Positions 1 to 9,799 are shown, counted from the stretch's first letter. The stretch is DNA of 64,000 bases from Pseudomonas cremoricolorata (GCF_000759535.1 NZ_CP009455.1:4588001-4652000); one strand, 5' to 3'. A program made the numbers and translations. The notes: generated by a model from the sequence alone, not told the origin.

Positions 1-1760
1 GTAGTGGTCTTCTGCGCATGACGCTGAGTGCCGTCAGCCTGCGCGGTATCGTGGTCGAACCCAGAGACCGTCATGCGTGTCTCGACCGCGGTACGCCCCT
101 CGACCTGGACAAGGTCATACGCATATTCGCTGAGGGTGCGCAAGCCGCCAATGGTGCGCGCTTCGGACAGGCTACGGCCATAGCGCAGCGGATCGCTCAC
201 CTCATTCGCGTACTGGGTCTGGGTGTGCGTCAAGCACAGGTCGTCGCTGACCCGGATCAGCGATTGGCTGCTAAGCAGCAGCGTGCCACGCCCGCCATCC
301 AGACCAGGCAGCGCCTCGTAGGTATAGTCGGTGCGTAGTGCTTCAGTGTCCCCCTCGCCCTCGCTCGACGGCATCAGACTGCGAGACTTCAACTGACGAA
401 CGAACCCCTCGGGATCGGCCGGACACCCCTCGCTGGGCTCTTTTGGATAGTAGCTCAACACCTCCTTGACACCGCTTGGCTCTACCTGCGCCACGAGGTT
501 GCCATGGCGGTCGTAGTCGGTGCTGACTTGCTCGTCGCGGCGCAGGCCAGTGCCCGATTGGGTCCAGGCGGTGTTGGCCAGATGTGGTAGCTGGAAATGC
601 TCAGGCTGATCTTTGAACGCAAGGTTGGGGACCTCATGGTAGGTCGTCGTGTTGCTCAGGATGCAACCCTCTTCGCGGGTGACCTCGGAGGTGGTCAGGT
701 GGAAGCGGTTGAAGCTGCGCTCGATGGTCCGTGCCGGCTGTTCGTCGCGATACTGGGTTTCGGTCGAGCTGTAAACATAGCTTGTGCCGGTGAATGCATA
801 GAGGTTGTCCAGGCCATTGTCCTGCCAACTGATGCCCGTTCCGTAACCGAGGAAATTGTTCGAGCTGAAGCTATAGCGGGTGTCTTGCACTGGCATGCCC
901 TGGCCAGGCTCGAGTCGATGACGCTTGACGTAAGGCACAGACCTGCCCTGGCCGCCCGGCAGTTTATGACCTTGCTCCTCGTACTCGATGCGCTCGACCG
1001 CACCCACCGGCGTCTCGACGGTTTGCAGGCAACGCAGCGCACCGATGGGGCGGTAGGTGAAAGTCCAGCGTGCCCGATCCTGGCTGGGCAGAATGACTGC
1101 CGAAAGAGCATCGCCATCGCGCTCCAGGGAGTAGCTAGCGGACGCTGCCGAGTTCGGATTCAGGTGAATCAGCGCTCTGGCGTTGCTGCTGTAGTCGATA
1201 TGCAGCAAGGTACGCGCCGGCGTACTTTCCTCAACCATGGTAGCCAGGCACGCAACGCCCTTGACGACCTCGTAGGTCAGGCGAATGCCATGCCCCGAGG
1301 GGGCCAATACCCGCACGGGCAGCGCCACCTTGTAGTCCGGGGCCTGAGGCTGAAGCAGCTCGACCAGGCCGGATTTGTGCGCGATGCGATAACACAGGGC
1401 TTGCTCGTCGCTGACGTTTTCGAACTTGAAACTTTCGATCTTGCGCTCAGGAATGACCGCCGCGTGGCCGGGGCCATTGTCGGAGACCCTGAACTGTTCG
1501 CCTGTGTGCAGAGCGAGCATGCCACTGGACGGCACGAACTGGGTCAGGTTCAGGCTCCAGCCGATGCCGAATCCCGAATCTTGTACGTTCAAGGGATTGA
1601 AGCCCAGACGCAGCGGCAGTTCAGGACCATTCAACTGGTTGGCGGGCAACTCTGGCAACTCGATGGCCAGGGTGTACTGCCCGGTTCGCGGGTCGACCCC
1701 GCCGGCGACGAAGCTGAGAAAGTTGAAGGCATTGGAATGCAAGTAGGAAGTGGTTGCCAT
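1..1760 (-). CDS. RHS repeat protein, N-terminal part (runs off window)
   Basis: This leftward frame is open from an ATG at 1760 to the window edge, about 586 codons, with no stop seen, so the C-terminal core and tail are missing. Its N-terminus closely matches the complete RHS protein at 9800-14971 (shared stretches such as LHSNA.NFL, RTGQ, GPELPL, SGFGIGW, HTGE.FRV). YD-type repeats appear further in (YSFSSNNFLGYGTG, DYDRHGNLVAQV). RHS proteins form large beta-cage shells that usually enclose a C-terminal toxin. It follows the 942-codon gene by 64 bases on the same strand, so it is probably the last gene of a four-gene operon. The toxin type cannot be told from what is present. The RHS family call is firm; the role is inferred. 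Confidence 0.85.
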   Translation of the reverse strand, partial: MATTSYLHSNAFNFLSFVAGGVDPRTGQYTLAIELPELPANQLNGPELPLRLGFNPLNVQDSGFGIGWSLNLTQFVPSSGMLALHTGEQFRVSDNGPGHAAVIPERKIESFKFENVSDEQALCYRIAHKSGLVELLQPQAPDYKVALPVRVLAPSGHGIRLTYEVVKGVACLATMVEESTPARTLLHIDYSSNARALIHLNPNSAASASYSLERDGDALSAVILPSQDRARWTFTYRPIGALRCLQTVETPVGAVERIEYEEQGHKLPGGQGRSVPYVKRHRLEPGQGMPVQDTRYSFSSNNFLGYGTGISWQDNGLDNLYAFTGTSYVYSSTETQYRDEQPARTIERSFNRFHLTTSEVTREEGCILSNTTTYHEVPNLAFKDQPEHFQLPHLANTAWTQSGTGLRRDEQVSTDYDRHGNLVAQVEPSGVKEVLSYYPKEPSEGCPADPEGFVRQLKSRSLMPSSEGEGDTEALRTDYTYEALPGLDGGRGTLLLSSQSLIRVSDDLCLTHTQTQYANEVSDPLRYGRSLSEARTIGGLRTLSEYAYDLVQVEGRTAVETRMTVSGFDHDTAQADGTQRHAQKTT

Positions 1761-1824
1761 GGTATCACTCACGCTTGTCAGGCAGCGCTGCGCCCCGGTG
1801 CGTATGGGGCGAGCGCCGGAGGGT

Positions 1825-4653
1825 TTACTGGAGATTGAGGGTCAGCGAATTTCGGCTGTCGGGGACATTGCCGAAGGTGACCTTGAGCCGGTGTCGGGAG
1901 CCATACGTATCGATCAGGGTGAACGACAAGGCTTTATCGAGTTCCAGTCGATAGTTATCGCCATCGCCATCCTGATATTGCCAATGGCTCAGGTTCGAGG
2001 TGCGTTCAAGACTCAGTAGCACGGTGCCTGCGGCGACACTCTCCTGCCCCTTGAAACGTCGATCCAGCCCATTCGATTTGACGCGATCTTCGAGCAACAG
2101 CAATTCCAGCGAAGCGCCATACTGCATCTCGCGCGAGGCGGGTGCTGCATCGGGATGGCGGCGCGGTTTGAAGGCATAGCCGGTATAGCTACAGTAGGTT
2201 TCGTTCTTGTTTTCGCTTTCCCAGCGAATCATCGCCGAGTTGTCCCACTCGATTCCGGCAAACCCGCCCTGCCCTCCGTACAGGGTCCAGTAATCCGTAG
2301 TCGAGTGCCAATAGTTGAAGGTATCCCCATTGGTATGATCGAAACCTTTAAGGCTCTCGACTCGTTTTGCCCGCAACACGTAGTTGCCCAGATCGACCTC
2401 CGGCGTTGGCACGCCTTCGAGCTCAAGCACCCCGCGCTCCTGATCCTTTATGTCCGAGTAATGCCAACCGTTTCGCTGGTCCTGAAACTTGGCCTTGAAG
2501 CGCCTGACCTCCGCCTCGGTCGAGCTGACATAGAAGGTCACCGTACGCCTGGCGTCGGCAGGTGCCACACTGGACTCGAACGGCGGAGCGCCAGAACCGG
2601 TGGGCAGGTAGTCATAGCGATTGCGTTGCTTGCTGACTGCCCAACTGTCGCGGTTGGCAGGCAAGTCCGGGTCCAGACCCTCTACGCCCATCGGCAGCAC
2701 TGGAACTGGCGTACCGTCTTCGTACAGCAACACCAGCGTAGAAAGCTCAAGGTCGCTGACCGGGTCCCACACCGAACCCTCCGCGCCTTCGAATTCTTTG
2801 GTTTCCAAGACGATATCAATCCCCACCTGTTGCAAGCCGTTGGCCAGAACCCGGTTGCGATTGGCATTGTTGCGCTTGACGTCGAACAGGTTCAGCTCTT
2901 TCCAGCGCTCTTGCGCAGCAGCGATTTGAGCGGGCGGGTTGATCTGATGCTCGATGACCGCAATCCCCGCAAAGCGGTCGTGTACGCCAATGACCACGGT
3001 GACATCACCGGGATCGCTACTCGGCGCGGTATACACACCCGTGTTGGCGTCGATGTGGCCTGTACCGACCAGTTGCCAGGTTGCCTGGCCGGGGTACTCA
3101 GAGAGGCTGAAGGTCTGCGTGCCCGACGCACCGATGCGCGGCACATGAAACGGCTCGACTGACAACGGTGAGCTGTAGTTGAGGATGACCACTGTCGCAT
3201 AGCCACTCTCGGAACCTTTGCTGACCTTGATGCGCTGAAGCTCGAACGGCGCAGCCGCGTCCCTGACACTGGGTGTGAACAGCGCTGACTGCGGATCATC
3301 AGGATCTCGTTGCAGTTCGCCAAAGCGGTCTCCTTGCAACGACCAAGCCACTCCCTCGGCCGACGAGGCAGTAAGCCGCACCGGCGCCTCGCCTCTGTTC
3401 CATAGAATGACCTTCGGCGATATCGCCACGCCTTCGACCGACTCCACTACCACGGCCGAGCGGACCTTGCGCGTGCCAGCCTCGGTCGACTCCGCGCTGA
3501 TCACCACCACCTGCTGGTCGCCGGTAAAGTCCTGCAGTGCCGAAGCGGTGTAGCGCCCTTGGCCCATCTGGCCGTGGGCGAGTGGGTAGGTCACATTGCG
3601 TGCCGACCACTGCCCGACCGCGTGCAGGGTACTCTGCAAGTTCAGTGACTGCCCCGCACTCAGCCCCTTCAACGCCGGCTGCAGCTCAGCGGTGGCCTCG
3701 CTGGGGACCACGTCGGCGAACAGAATCAGGTCGTGAGGACAGTGCCGCTCGGTAGGCGCAATCTGATAGGCCCCAGGCAGAATCACGTGGTCAAGGATCC
3801 CGGCGTCGAGCCCTTCGACCAAGCTCGAACGCCTTCTGCCAAGCAGCAATGCCGCGTCGTGATAGCCACTGCCATCGTCTTTGTCAGGCAGCAGGTAAGG
3901 CAAGGCCTGGGGCGCCACGCCGGCAGCAGGCGAGCCTCGCAGTTGCGCGAGAATCAACAGCGCACCGTCATCTTCGCGAGCGCCACCATTGCCGATATCG
4001 GTCGGGGCCTTTTGTACCTGTATCGAGTAGTGCGCGATCGACAACGGATCGGAACCTTCGTGCGAACAGCTCAGCAATGGCACCAAAGGATCACGCCCCC
4101 ACTGCGTTCGCACCTGATCCAGCAGGAATTCGCCCATTTTCCGTTGCGCGACTTCGGTGCTGCCCAAGGTGCAGCGGGCAGCGGACGCCTGCTGCAGATC
4201 AAGCACCACTTGAGTCTGGTTGGCGAACGACACCGTTTGCAGCGTGAGGGGCAGTGTCACTTCCAATCGATAGCCCATACCCTGATGCAGGCTATGGCTT
4301 CTCCTGAGCCGCTTTGGCTCGCCTGGCCACTGCGCAATGGAGCTGCAACGGCCTGCGATCAGTTCCAGACTGACGGTCACTTCCCTGGTACTGCCTGAGG
4401 CGTGCTTGAACGACAACTGCAACGGGCCGAGCAGCAACTGATCGAATACAAACCTTTCGCTTAGGTTGGCATCCAGGAACCCTTCACCACTGATGGGTGG
4501 AATGAACGTATGTGCGGCGAACCCTTCGACGTAGCGCGTGAGCAGGCGTCGATTGAGCGCGTCACGCCCCAGCGCGATGATCGCACCCCAGCCGTGCAGG
4601 GCGTCGCCTTTGGCCAACTGGTTGATAAGGTCTTGTTTGGAATGGGTGACCAT
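1825..4653 (-). CDS. Large protein with P47/TULIP-like N-terminus and Ig-like modules
   Basis: This 942-residue protein has no signal peptide. Residues 20-50 (HGWGAIIALGRDALNRRLL, then RYVEGF) match the layout of the first 40 residues of the neighbouring 808-residue protein and of clostridial P47/OrfX proteins, which start with a YGW motif and a helix containing N..L..YI. Residues ~400-600 look like bacterial Ig-like modules (for example GTGHIDANTGVYTAPS). The C-terminal ~300 residues resemble nothing I recognise. Its start lies 2 bases after the stop of the upstream gene, which indicates translational coupling. P47/OrfX proteins are TULIP-fold lipid-binding proteins found in toxin loci. Their presence next to RHS genes suggests a toxin-accessory role, but that is inference. 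An alternative is a structural protein of unknown fold. Confidence 0.6.
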   Translation of the reverse strand: MVTHSKQDLINQLAKGDALHGWGAIIALGRDALNRRLLTRYVEGFAAHTFIPPISGEGFLDANLSERFVFDQLLLGPLQLSFKHASGSTREVTVSLELIAGRCSSIAQWPGEPKRLRRSHSLHQGMGYRLEVTLPLTLQTVSFANQTQVVLDLQQASAARCTLGSTEVAQRKMGEFLLDQVRTQWGRDPLVPLLSCSHEGSDPLSIAHYSIQVQKAPTDIGNGGAREDDGALLILAQLRGSPAAGVAPQALPYLLPDKDDGSGYHDAALLLGRRRSSLVEGLDAGILDHVILPGAYQIAPTERHCPHDLILFADVVPSEATAELQPALKGLSAGQSLNLQSTLHAVGQWSARNVTYPLAHGQMGQGRYTASALQDFTGDQQVVVISAESTEAGTRKVRSAVVVESVEGVAISPKVILWNRGEAPVRLTASSAEGVAWSLQGDRFGELQRDPDDPQSALFTPSVRDAAAPFELQRIKVSKGSESGYATVVILNYSSPLSVEPFHVPRIGASGTQTFSLSEYPGQATWQLVGTGHIDANTGVYTAPSSDPGDVTVVIGVHDRFAGIAVIEHQINPPAQIAAAQERWKELNLFDVKRNNANRNRVLANGLQQVGIDIVLETKEFEGAEGSVWDPVSDLELSTLVLLYEDGTPVPVLPMGVEGLDPDLPANRDSWAVSKQRNRYDYLPTGSGAPPFESSVAPADARRTVTFYVSSTEAEVRRFKAKFQDQRNGWHYSDIKDQERGVLELEGVPTPEVDLGNYVLRAKRVESLKGFDHTNGDTFNYWHSTTDYWTLYGGQGGFAGIEWDNSAMIRWESENKNETYCSYTGYAFKPRRHPDAAPASREMQYGASLELLLLEDRVKSNGLDRRFKGQESVAAGTVLLSLERTSNLSHWQYQDGDGDNYRLELDKALSFTLIDTYGSRHRLKVTFGNVPDSRNSLTLNLQ

Positions 4654-4655
4654 GC

Positions 4656-7082
4656 TCAGTACCTCACTGTGGAACGAAGTTGCACATGCTCGAGCAACTG
4701 TTCGTAGTTCAGGTCGTAGGGCAGCGGCAGGCTGATATAACTCCAGGTCAGAACGCTGGACATTTTATCGACAGCCGCCAGGACGATGTAGTCGCCGGTG
4801 TCGCCTGTGGGGTAAACGCCAGTGCCAGGATCCACGGCTTTACTGCCGACGATCGTGAACCACAATGTATTGGCCACAGGCACCTCGACTTCTCCGCCGG
4901 TCCAGGAGGCTACCCACAGGCTGAGCTTGAGTCCTGCACCCTGCTTCACCACCTTGATCGTCGCGGTGGGACTGTGCCAAGGCACGAGCAGGTCGATCCC
5001 GGCAGTGGCGCCATGACCGGTCACTTCCACGCGATCTCTCTGGATCAGCATGCTCGCCGTACCTGGAGCGCCTGGGGAATGCGGCGGCGCTTCATAGATA
5101 CGCACGTCCATGTCCTGGGGAATACTGAGATCCGCATCCCGGCCATAAGGCTCGGCTGGGCGGATCTTGCCCTTGAAGCCGTCAGTGGTGCGCCATTGCA
5201 GCGCCGCATCCAACGCGCCGCCTACCAGCACGTGCCGGGGCGGATTGCTCGGAACAGTGGCGAAATTCACTGTTTGCAGGAATGGGAACACCGCGACACT
5301 CCTGGGCACGACTGTGACCAGGTTGTAGGCGACCTTGTCGCCCACCTTTGCACTGATCAGGACGCGCAGTGAAGTGCTTGATATTTGCGCGCTGGTCGGT
5401 GGAGTGTAGAGGCCATCCTCGATACTCCCCTTCTCACCCTGCCCCCCCGGCAGATGCTCGACGGCCCAGGTCGGCGTGCCCGTGGGCGCAGGCTTGAGCT
5501 CGAACGCCTGACGGCTGGAAGCGGCAATCGTCGGATTGAGCGGTTCGATGGCGAAAGCGGTCACTTTTGGTGCCAAGGTGCCCAACAGCGACAGGTCGCC
5601 AGGTGAGCGCACACTGTCAGGAGTCACGGCGTTATCGCTGCGGAACAGCAAACCATTGAGGCGCAGCACATCGATGGAAGGTCCGGTCTTTTCGATGGCT
5701 CCGGTGAAACTGTCGAATTTGCCCTGTATCTTCGTTTCAAGAACCGGCAACACCTGATCGGTGTAGAAATTCTGGAAGATGTGCCGAACGTCCGTGGTGT
5801 CGTCATTGCTCAAGGAGTGCTCCAGCTGGCTGGCGCCCGCCTGCAGCACTACACTGCCCGTCGGTCCCACAGCGAGCGTGTAGGCTTTCTTCAGCACGAA
5901 AGCGCTGCGATAACTGCGCGTGCCTTTGATGCCCAGTCCACTCCACTCGAATTCACACTCGACAGTGGCCGGCACCGTGCACCGCCACTCGAAGGCTATG
6001 GTGTCGTCGGCAAATCTGAAATGCGCCCAACTCAGCGCCGGGTCCGCTATCAGGCTGGTGCCAAGCAATTTACCCCAGTGGAAATAACCCTCGCCCGTGC
6101 GATGGACTTCGTCGAAGGTTTGCGCCAGATGACCAAAGTTCGCCTGGACCACGAACCCGCCTTGTTGTTCGTACTCCGGGGTGAGCCCGGCGAACTCCGG
6201 AATGGACTTGATCATCTTGACCAGCAGGTTCTTGACCCAGTGTTCATGCTTGATGATGATGTTTGCCGAGTATGCCTCGGGGCTGCTCGACGCGGTTTCA
6301 GGAAGCAAATAGGGCAAGTCTTTGTCGGCGGTCGGGAATCCGCCGCCGTTTTCGCCGTTGAAGGCAACGCCTACCAGCACCGCGCCCTCTTCCAGTTCCG
6401 CTGGATCCTCGCTGGCCAAGGTCACACCGGCCCGGGCCAGGGAGTGGGTGCGCACGGTGAACGAGGTGGGCTTGAACTCACCTTCCACAGGTTTTAGCGT
6501 GTTGAGCACCCAGACACGTTCTGCGGGGGGGCGTTTCTCGAATTCGCTGCGGATGGCATCGCCGACCTTGTCGTTCAAGTCCTTCCAGGGAGACACGACG
6601 AAGCTGTAGCCCGAACCATTGCTCAAATCCAGGGCCACCCGCCCCTCCCCGCTGATCGGGCCACTGCTTTCGGCGGTCAGCTTGATATTCATGTCCAGAC
6701 GCGGCGCGGTCAGCGGGTCCAGGGTCGACAGGCCGGTCAACTCGACCTGAGAACTACCAGGCCGCTGACGCAAGGTCTTGATCTTGCCGCCAAGCATGGG
6801 AATGCTCAATTTGGCCGCCGACCCGCCAATGTTGGAATTGATGAACGACAAGAGCGGTGAACCGCTGGTGAGCTCGGACACATCGGTCCAACTGCCGGTT
6901 TCAGTTTCCTTGCGCACATTGACAGGTTTGATCCAGTCGCCTTCCTGGAAACGTGCAATGTATTCCTGCGCCAACAGACGGTTGGTTTTATAGCGGTCGT
7001 ACACTAACAAAGCACCCCAACCATAAGTTCGCGGTTGCTGTTTCATGTATGTCAGGTATTGCGTAAACGTTGGTCTGGCCAT
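4656..7082 (-). CDS. P47/OrfX-like (TULIP-fold) protein with Ig-like module
   Basis: This 808-residue protein starts at ATG 7082, preceded by GGAG nine bases upstream; the in-frame TTG six bases earlier is too close to that site. Residues 18-45 (YGWGALLVYDRYKTNRLL, then QEYIARF) parallel the clostridial P47 N-terminus. Around residues 255-300 the order of features (YLLPETASSS, AYSANIIIKHEHWVKNLL) also recalls P47, as does the aromatic/beta-rich stretch near 340-400 (HWGKLLGTSLIADPALSW). Residues ~510-610 look like an Ig-like module (GSIEDGLYTPPT). It is a partial paralogue of the downstream 942-residue protein, and the two lie in one operon ending in an RHS gene. The TULIP assignment rests on motif recall and needs a profile search; function is unknown. 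Confidence 0.6.
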   Translation of the reverse strand: MARPTFTQYLTYMKQQPRTYGWGALLVYDRYKTNRLLAQEYIARFQEGDWIKPVNVRKETETGSWTDVSELTSGSPLLSFINSNIGGSAAKLSIPMLGGKIKTLRQRPGSSQVELTGLSTLDPLTAPRLDMNIKLTAESSGPISGEGRVALDLSNGSGYSFVVSPWKDLNDKVGDAIRSEFEKRPPAERVWVLNTLKPVEGEFKPTSFTVRTHSLARAGVTLASEDPAELEEGAVLVGVAFNGENGGGFPTADKDLPYLLPETASSSPEAYSANIIIKHEHWVKNLLVKMIKSIPEFAGLTPEYEQQGGFVVQANFGHLAQTFDEVHRTGEGYFHWGKLLGTSLIADPALSWAHFRFADDTIAFEWRCTVPATVECEFEWSGLGIKGTRSYRSAFVLKKAYTLAVGPTGSVVLQAGASQLEHSLSNDDTTDVRHIFQNFYTDQVLPVLETKIQGKFDSFTGAIEKTGPSIDVLRLNGLLFRSDNAVTPDSVRSPGDLSLLGTLAPKVTAFAIEPLNPTIAASSRQAFELKPAPTGTPTWAVEHLPGGQGEKGSIEDGLYTPPTSAQISSTSLRVLISAKVGDKVAYNLVTVVPRSVAVFPFLQTVNFATVPSNPPRHVLVGGALDAALQWRTTDGFKGKIRPAEPYGRDADLSIPQDMDVRIYEAPPHSPGAPGTASMLIQRDRVEVTGHGATAGIDLLVPWHSPTATIKVVKQGAGLKLSLWVASWTGGEVEVPVANTLWFTIVGSKAVDPGTGVYPTGDTGDYIVLAAVDKMSSVLTWSYISLPLPYDLNYEQLLEHVQLRSTVRY

Positions 7083-7200
7083 GGACAAACACTCCGGTAA
7101 TTATTGCATTGGCTTCGCCGTCATTGACCACCGTACACGCAGGCCACTGCGTGGCACGCTCATGGACGGTCCGACGAAAGCTGTTTAGATACGCGTCTTT

Positions 7201-8994
7201 TCAGCGAGACAGCGTCAACGTGCTGCTGCGCATTGGAGTAAAGTAATCACCGCCGTCATAACTCACACTGGCGCGCAGGGTGAAAGAAGTGCCAATGCTC
7301 AATTGCTCGAGCACGTGTTTCGATAATGTGGCCTTCACCCCAGTACTGACTTGTTCTGCCGTCACCTCCACACGGTCGCAGATAACGGCCTCCAGAGGTC
7401 CCTCGGCACTCACGCCGGACACAGACACCGTCAACAATTGACCCGGTGCTGCCAGGTACCAGGTACCCAGTGTCAGATCGGCGCCTGTGGCTGGCACTCT
7501 GGCGAGGGACAATACAGAACCGCTCGCCTGCAAACAGGTGATCTGCGGATACGCGCTGCTGGCGAAAGGTTTGATGCGCAGCCTGTAGGACGGCGAATCG
7601 ACATGGTCGCCACGCGCAGTCAATCGATAGAACACATCGAAGCGCTTGCTTTCATCCCGGTCACCACGGCCTAGATTGGCCGCCACATACTGTGCGGGTA
7701 TGAAGAAACGCAGCGGGTTATCCGGTCTGACCGGTGTTCTGGCTATGTAATGACCGTGTGGCGGCTTGCCCGCCCAATGCACCTCGAGGCTTTCGCCAGG
7801 CGCTAGCGTATCCGCAGGCACACTGATGTAGACCCCATCGACTGCGTTCAATGCAGTCAGAGTGCCCCAGGCGGGGGTCGAATCCGGCTGCGCGCCGCCG
7901 ACATCCGGCACACGCAAAGTACGTGGCATGACCACATCGACCTGTAGCGCTTCGGCACTCAAGCTGGCGTTTTCACGTCCATACAGGTAAGACAGCCGAG
8001 CGCTGGTGCCGCTGCTCAACGTGAGCACCTCGGCGGGCAGCCTGAACAACACCGGCCCCGCCACCAGGGTGCTGGGATCGACGCGCAGCGGCAGGATCGT
8101 GTCGCTGGCAGCGCTGCGCCAACGCACCAGGATGCGATCAGACACTGTAATGTCCGGGTAAGTCGGTACCTGAATCGTCAGGCCGTCGCGGAACTTGGCG
8201 GGATCGAGCGGGGTTCCTTCGGCATGACCCACGATCGTCGGCTTGGGCAGGTACGGAGGAAGCGTTGCGCTGGAGTCGACCTCGAAACGCTGCTCTGGCG
8301 CGTCGAGCTCCACCCCGTCCGCGAACTTGATACGGTAGCCGGCGCGGACATAGCCCCCCTCAAGGTAGCTGAACCAATACTTGGGCACATCGACCGACAG
8401 CGACTGCCCTTGCATGTGAGCTTTGCTAACCACGATCACGTCGATTCGGTCGTCATCCTCGACCCCGTCCTCATCGTAACCCACTAGTTTGACGGTGATG
8501 GTGTCGCCGATTTGCATGGCTTGATAGGGCGCAACGACCAGCGTCACCCCGACATCAGGGAAGTCACTGCGCCGCAGAACCAAGTCGTGCGAGGGTAGCG
8601 CGTGAATCACCGACAATGCCTCACTCGGCGGCCGCGGACGAACACCGATGAAGCAAAACCTGCGCAGCGACTCGACTTGACCGTTCACGGTGTAGGAAAA
8701 GAATGCCCAACCACCGGCCGCGCTGCGAACGGCAGTATTGGTAATTTCGATGCGTTTGCCATCGGCCAGATCGGCCGGCACGATCGGTAACTCGGCACCA
8801 ATATCATCGAACACCACGCCTTCAGGCGACGCGCCGACCCAGCGTGGGCGGACCAGGTTCCCCGGTTGCATGCCGGTGAACTTGATAACCGCGGTTAACG
8901 GCGAGCTTCCCAACTTTTCCAGATCGACTTCTGCCGCATCATTCAGGTCGGGAATGAGAGGTTTCTCATAATCGACCTTTGATAGTTCGTTCAT
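7201..8994 (-). CDS. Ig-like repeat protein of unknown function
   Basis: This is a 597-residue protein. The chosen ATG at 8994 has GAGGA seven bases upstream; an ATG eight codons earlier lacks such a site. The sequence is made almost entirely of beta-sandwich-like modules of about 100-120 residues, with recurring patterns such as GDTITVKLVGYDEDG, SDRILVRWRS, PGESLEVHWAG and PGQLLTVSVSG, each near the start of a module. No signal peptide, membrane segment or catalytic motif is visible. It is the first gene of the leftward set Ig-like / P47-like / P47-like / RHS, with a 118-base gap before the next gene. Similar repeat proteins accompany RHS genes in Pseudomonas, but their job is not known to me. 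A scaffold or adhesin-like role is only a guess. Confidence 0.6.
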   Translation of the reverse strand: MNELSKVDYEKPLIPDLNDAAEVDLEKLGSSPLTAVIKFTGMQPGNLVRPRWVGASPEGVVFDDIGAELPIVPADLADGKRIEITNTAVRSAAGGWAFFSYTVNGQVESLRRFCFIGVRPRPPSEALSVIHALPSHDLVLRRSDFPDVGVTLVVAPYQAMQIGDTITVKLVGYDEDGVEDDDRIDVIVVSKAHMQGQSLSVDVPKYWFSYLEGGYVRAGYRIKFADGVELDAPEQRFEVDSSATLPPYLPKPTIVGHAEGTPLDPAKFRDGLTIQVPTYPDITVSDRILVRWRSAASDTILPLRVDPSTLVAGPVLFRLPAEVLTLSSGTSARLSYLYGRENASLSAEALQVDVVMPRTLRVPDVGGAQPDSTPAWGTLTALNAVDGVYISVPADTLAPGESLEVHWAGKPPHGHYIARTPVRPDNPLRFFIPAQYVAANLGRGDRDESKRFDVFYRLTARGDHVDSPSYRLRIKPFASSAYPQITCLQASGSVLSLARVPATGADLTLGTWYLAAPGQLLTVSVSGVSAEGPLEAVICDRVEVTAEQVSTGVKATLSKHVLEQLSIGTSFTLRASVSYDGGDYFTPMRSSTLTLSR

Positions 8995-9346
8995 TCTTGC
9001 ATCCTCGAAGTTCGACACACGCTGGCTACGCCCCTATGCAAGTTGCAGGCCCATGGTGCATTCACAACGGCGCACCCGCTGCGTCATGACTTCAAGTTAT
9101 AGGCGGCTGGTGGAACCGCAGACAACTGGCAGAATTGTCAGGTCGCTGCCCTTGCACGTACGACCACGAGGTAAATCGCGGCCAGCGGCCCACCTGATAT
9201 ATCTGCCAGGTGCGCCACAGCACCGCTTGCCCTAGCCTCGGTGACACTGCACATCTGTCAGTCAACGGCAAGTCGACAGGCACGTCGATCTCCTGACATG
9301 TCTGCACTTCACGCGTTTAACGAGCGCACTGCGCGAGGCCTACTCA
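8995..9346. other. Intergenic region between divergent RHS-associated units
   Basis: This 352-base gap separates the leftward four-gene set from the rightward 137-codon gene. It must hold both promoters, but I see no strong -35/-10 pair and no clear operator. A short imperfect palindrome (CAGG...CCTG around 9280-9298) lies close to the rightward gene. Several short open frames here lack coding signal. Nothing further is recognised. Confidence 0.5.
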
Positions 9347-9760
9347 ATGACTCATTCAGCAACGCCACAGCAATCAGGCAGCATCATCATTAGCAATCCC
9401 GACGGCAAGTTCGTGTCGCTCAATATTCCAACCGACGGCTGGGGAAAGACCTACACGCTCACCGTCGGCAGTGGCGGGAACAAACTCGACAAGCCGCGAA
9501 AGATTCAAATGGACGATCTGCCCTCAGCGGCAACGGTCGTATTGACCGGCAAAGGCGGCTGGTCAATGACGCTAAAGACGACTCATCAACCGGCGAAGTT
9601 AAATAGTTACGACGTTCATTATTTCGTCAACAGTTATGCCAAGGAAGATTTTATCAAAGAGGGGTTGGGCCTGGAGGTGATCGATAAACAGGGATCGGCG
9701 CAGGCGGATTCACTCGACGTGGTCACGGTCAACGTTTCTCCCCGTGGCGGTACCCGCTGA
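9347..9760 (+). CDS. Small hypothetical protein preceding RHS gene
   Basis: This 137-residue, soluble-looking protein has no signal peptide. It is rich in beta-prone segments (GSIIISNPDGKFVSLNIP, YTLTVGSGGNKL, ATVVLTGKGGWSMTL) and ends in a charged tail (NVSPRGGTR). I recognise no family. It lies 39 bases before the 1723-codon RHS gene on the same strand and is probably co-transcribed with it. Its place upstream of the RHS gene argues against a classical immunity gene, which normally sits downstream. A structural or loading partner of the RHS shell is possible but unproven. Start ATG 9347 has no striking Shine-Dalgarno; the next in-frame ATG is at 9509, which would remove most of the first half. 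Confidence 0.6.
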   Translation: MTHSATPQQSGSIIISNPDGKFVSLNIPTDGWGKTYTLTVGSGGNKLDKPRKIQMDDLPSAATVVLTGKGGWSMTLKTTHQPAKLNSYDVHYFVNSYAKEDFIKEGLGLEVIDKQGSAQADSLDVVTVNVSPRGGTR

Positions 9761-9799
9761 AGCCCTCCCATTTCAATCGAACGCCCGAGGAACATCATC

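Noticed and set aside
597..1838. Long rightward open frame of 413 codons opposite the partial RHS gene
   Set aside because: It lies wholly antisense to a clearly conserved RHS reading frame; its length follows from high GC content and codon bias.
2155..3162. Rightward 335-codon frame over the 942-residue gene
   Set aside because: No ribosome site, no family resemblance, and antisense to a frame with better protein-like sequence.
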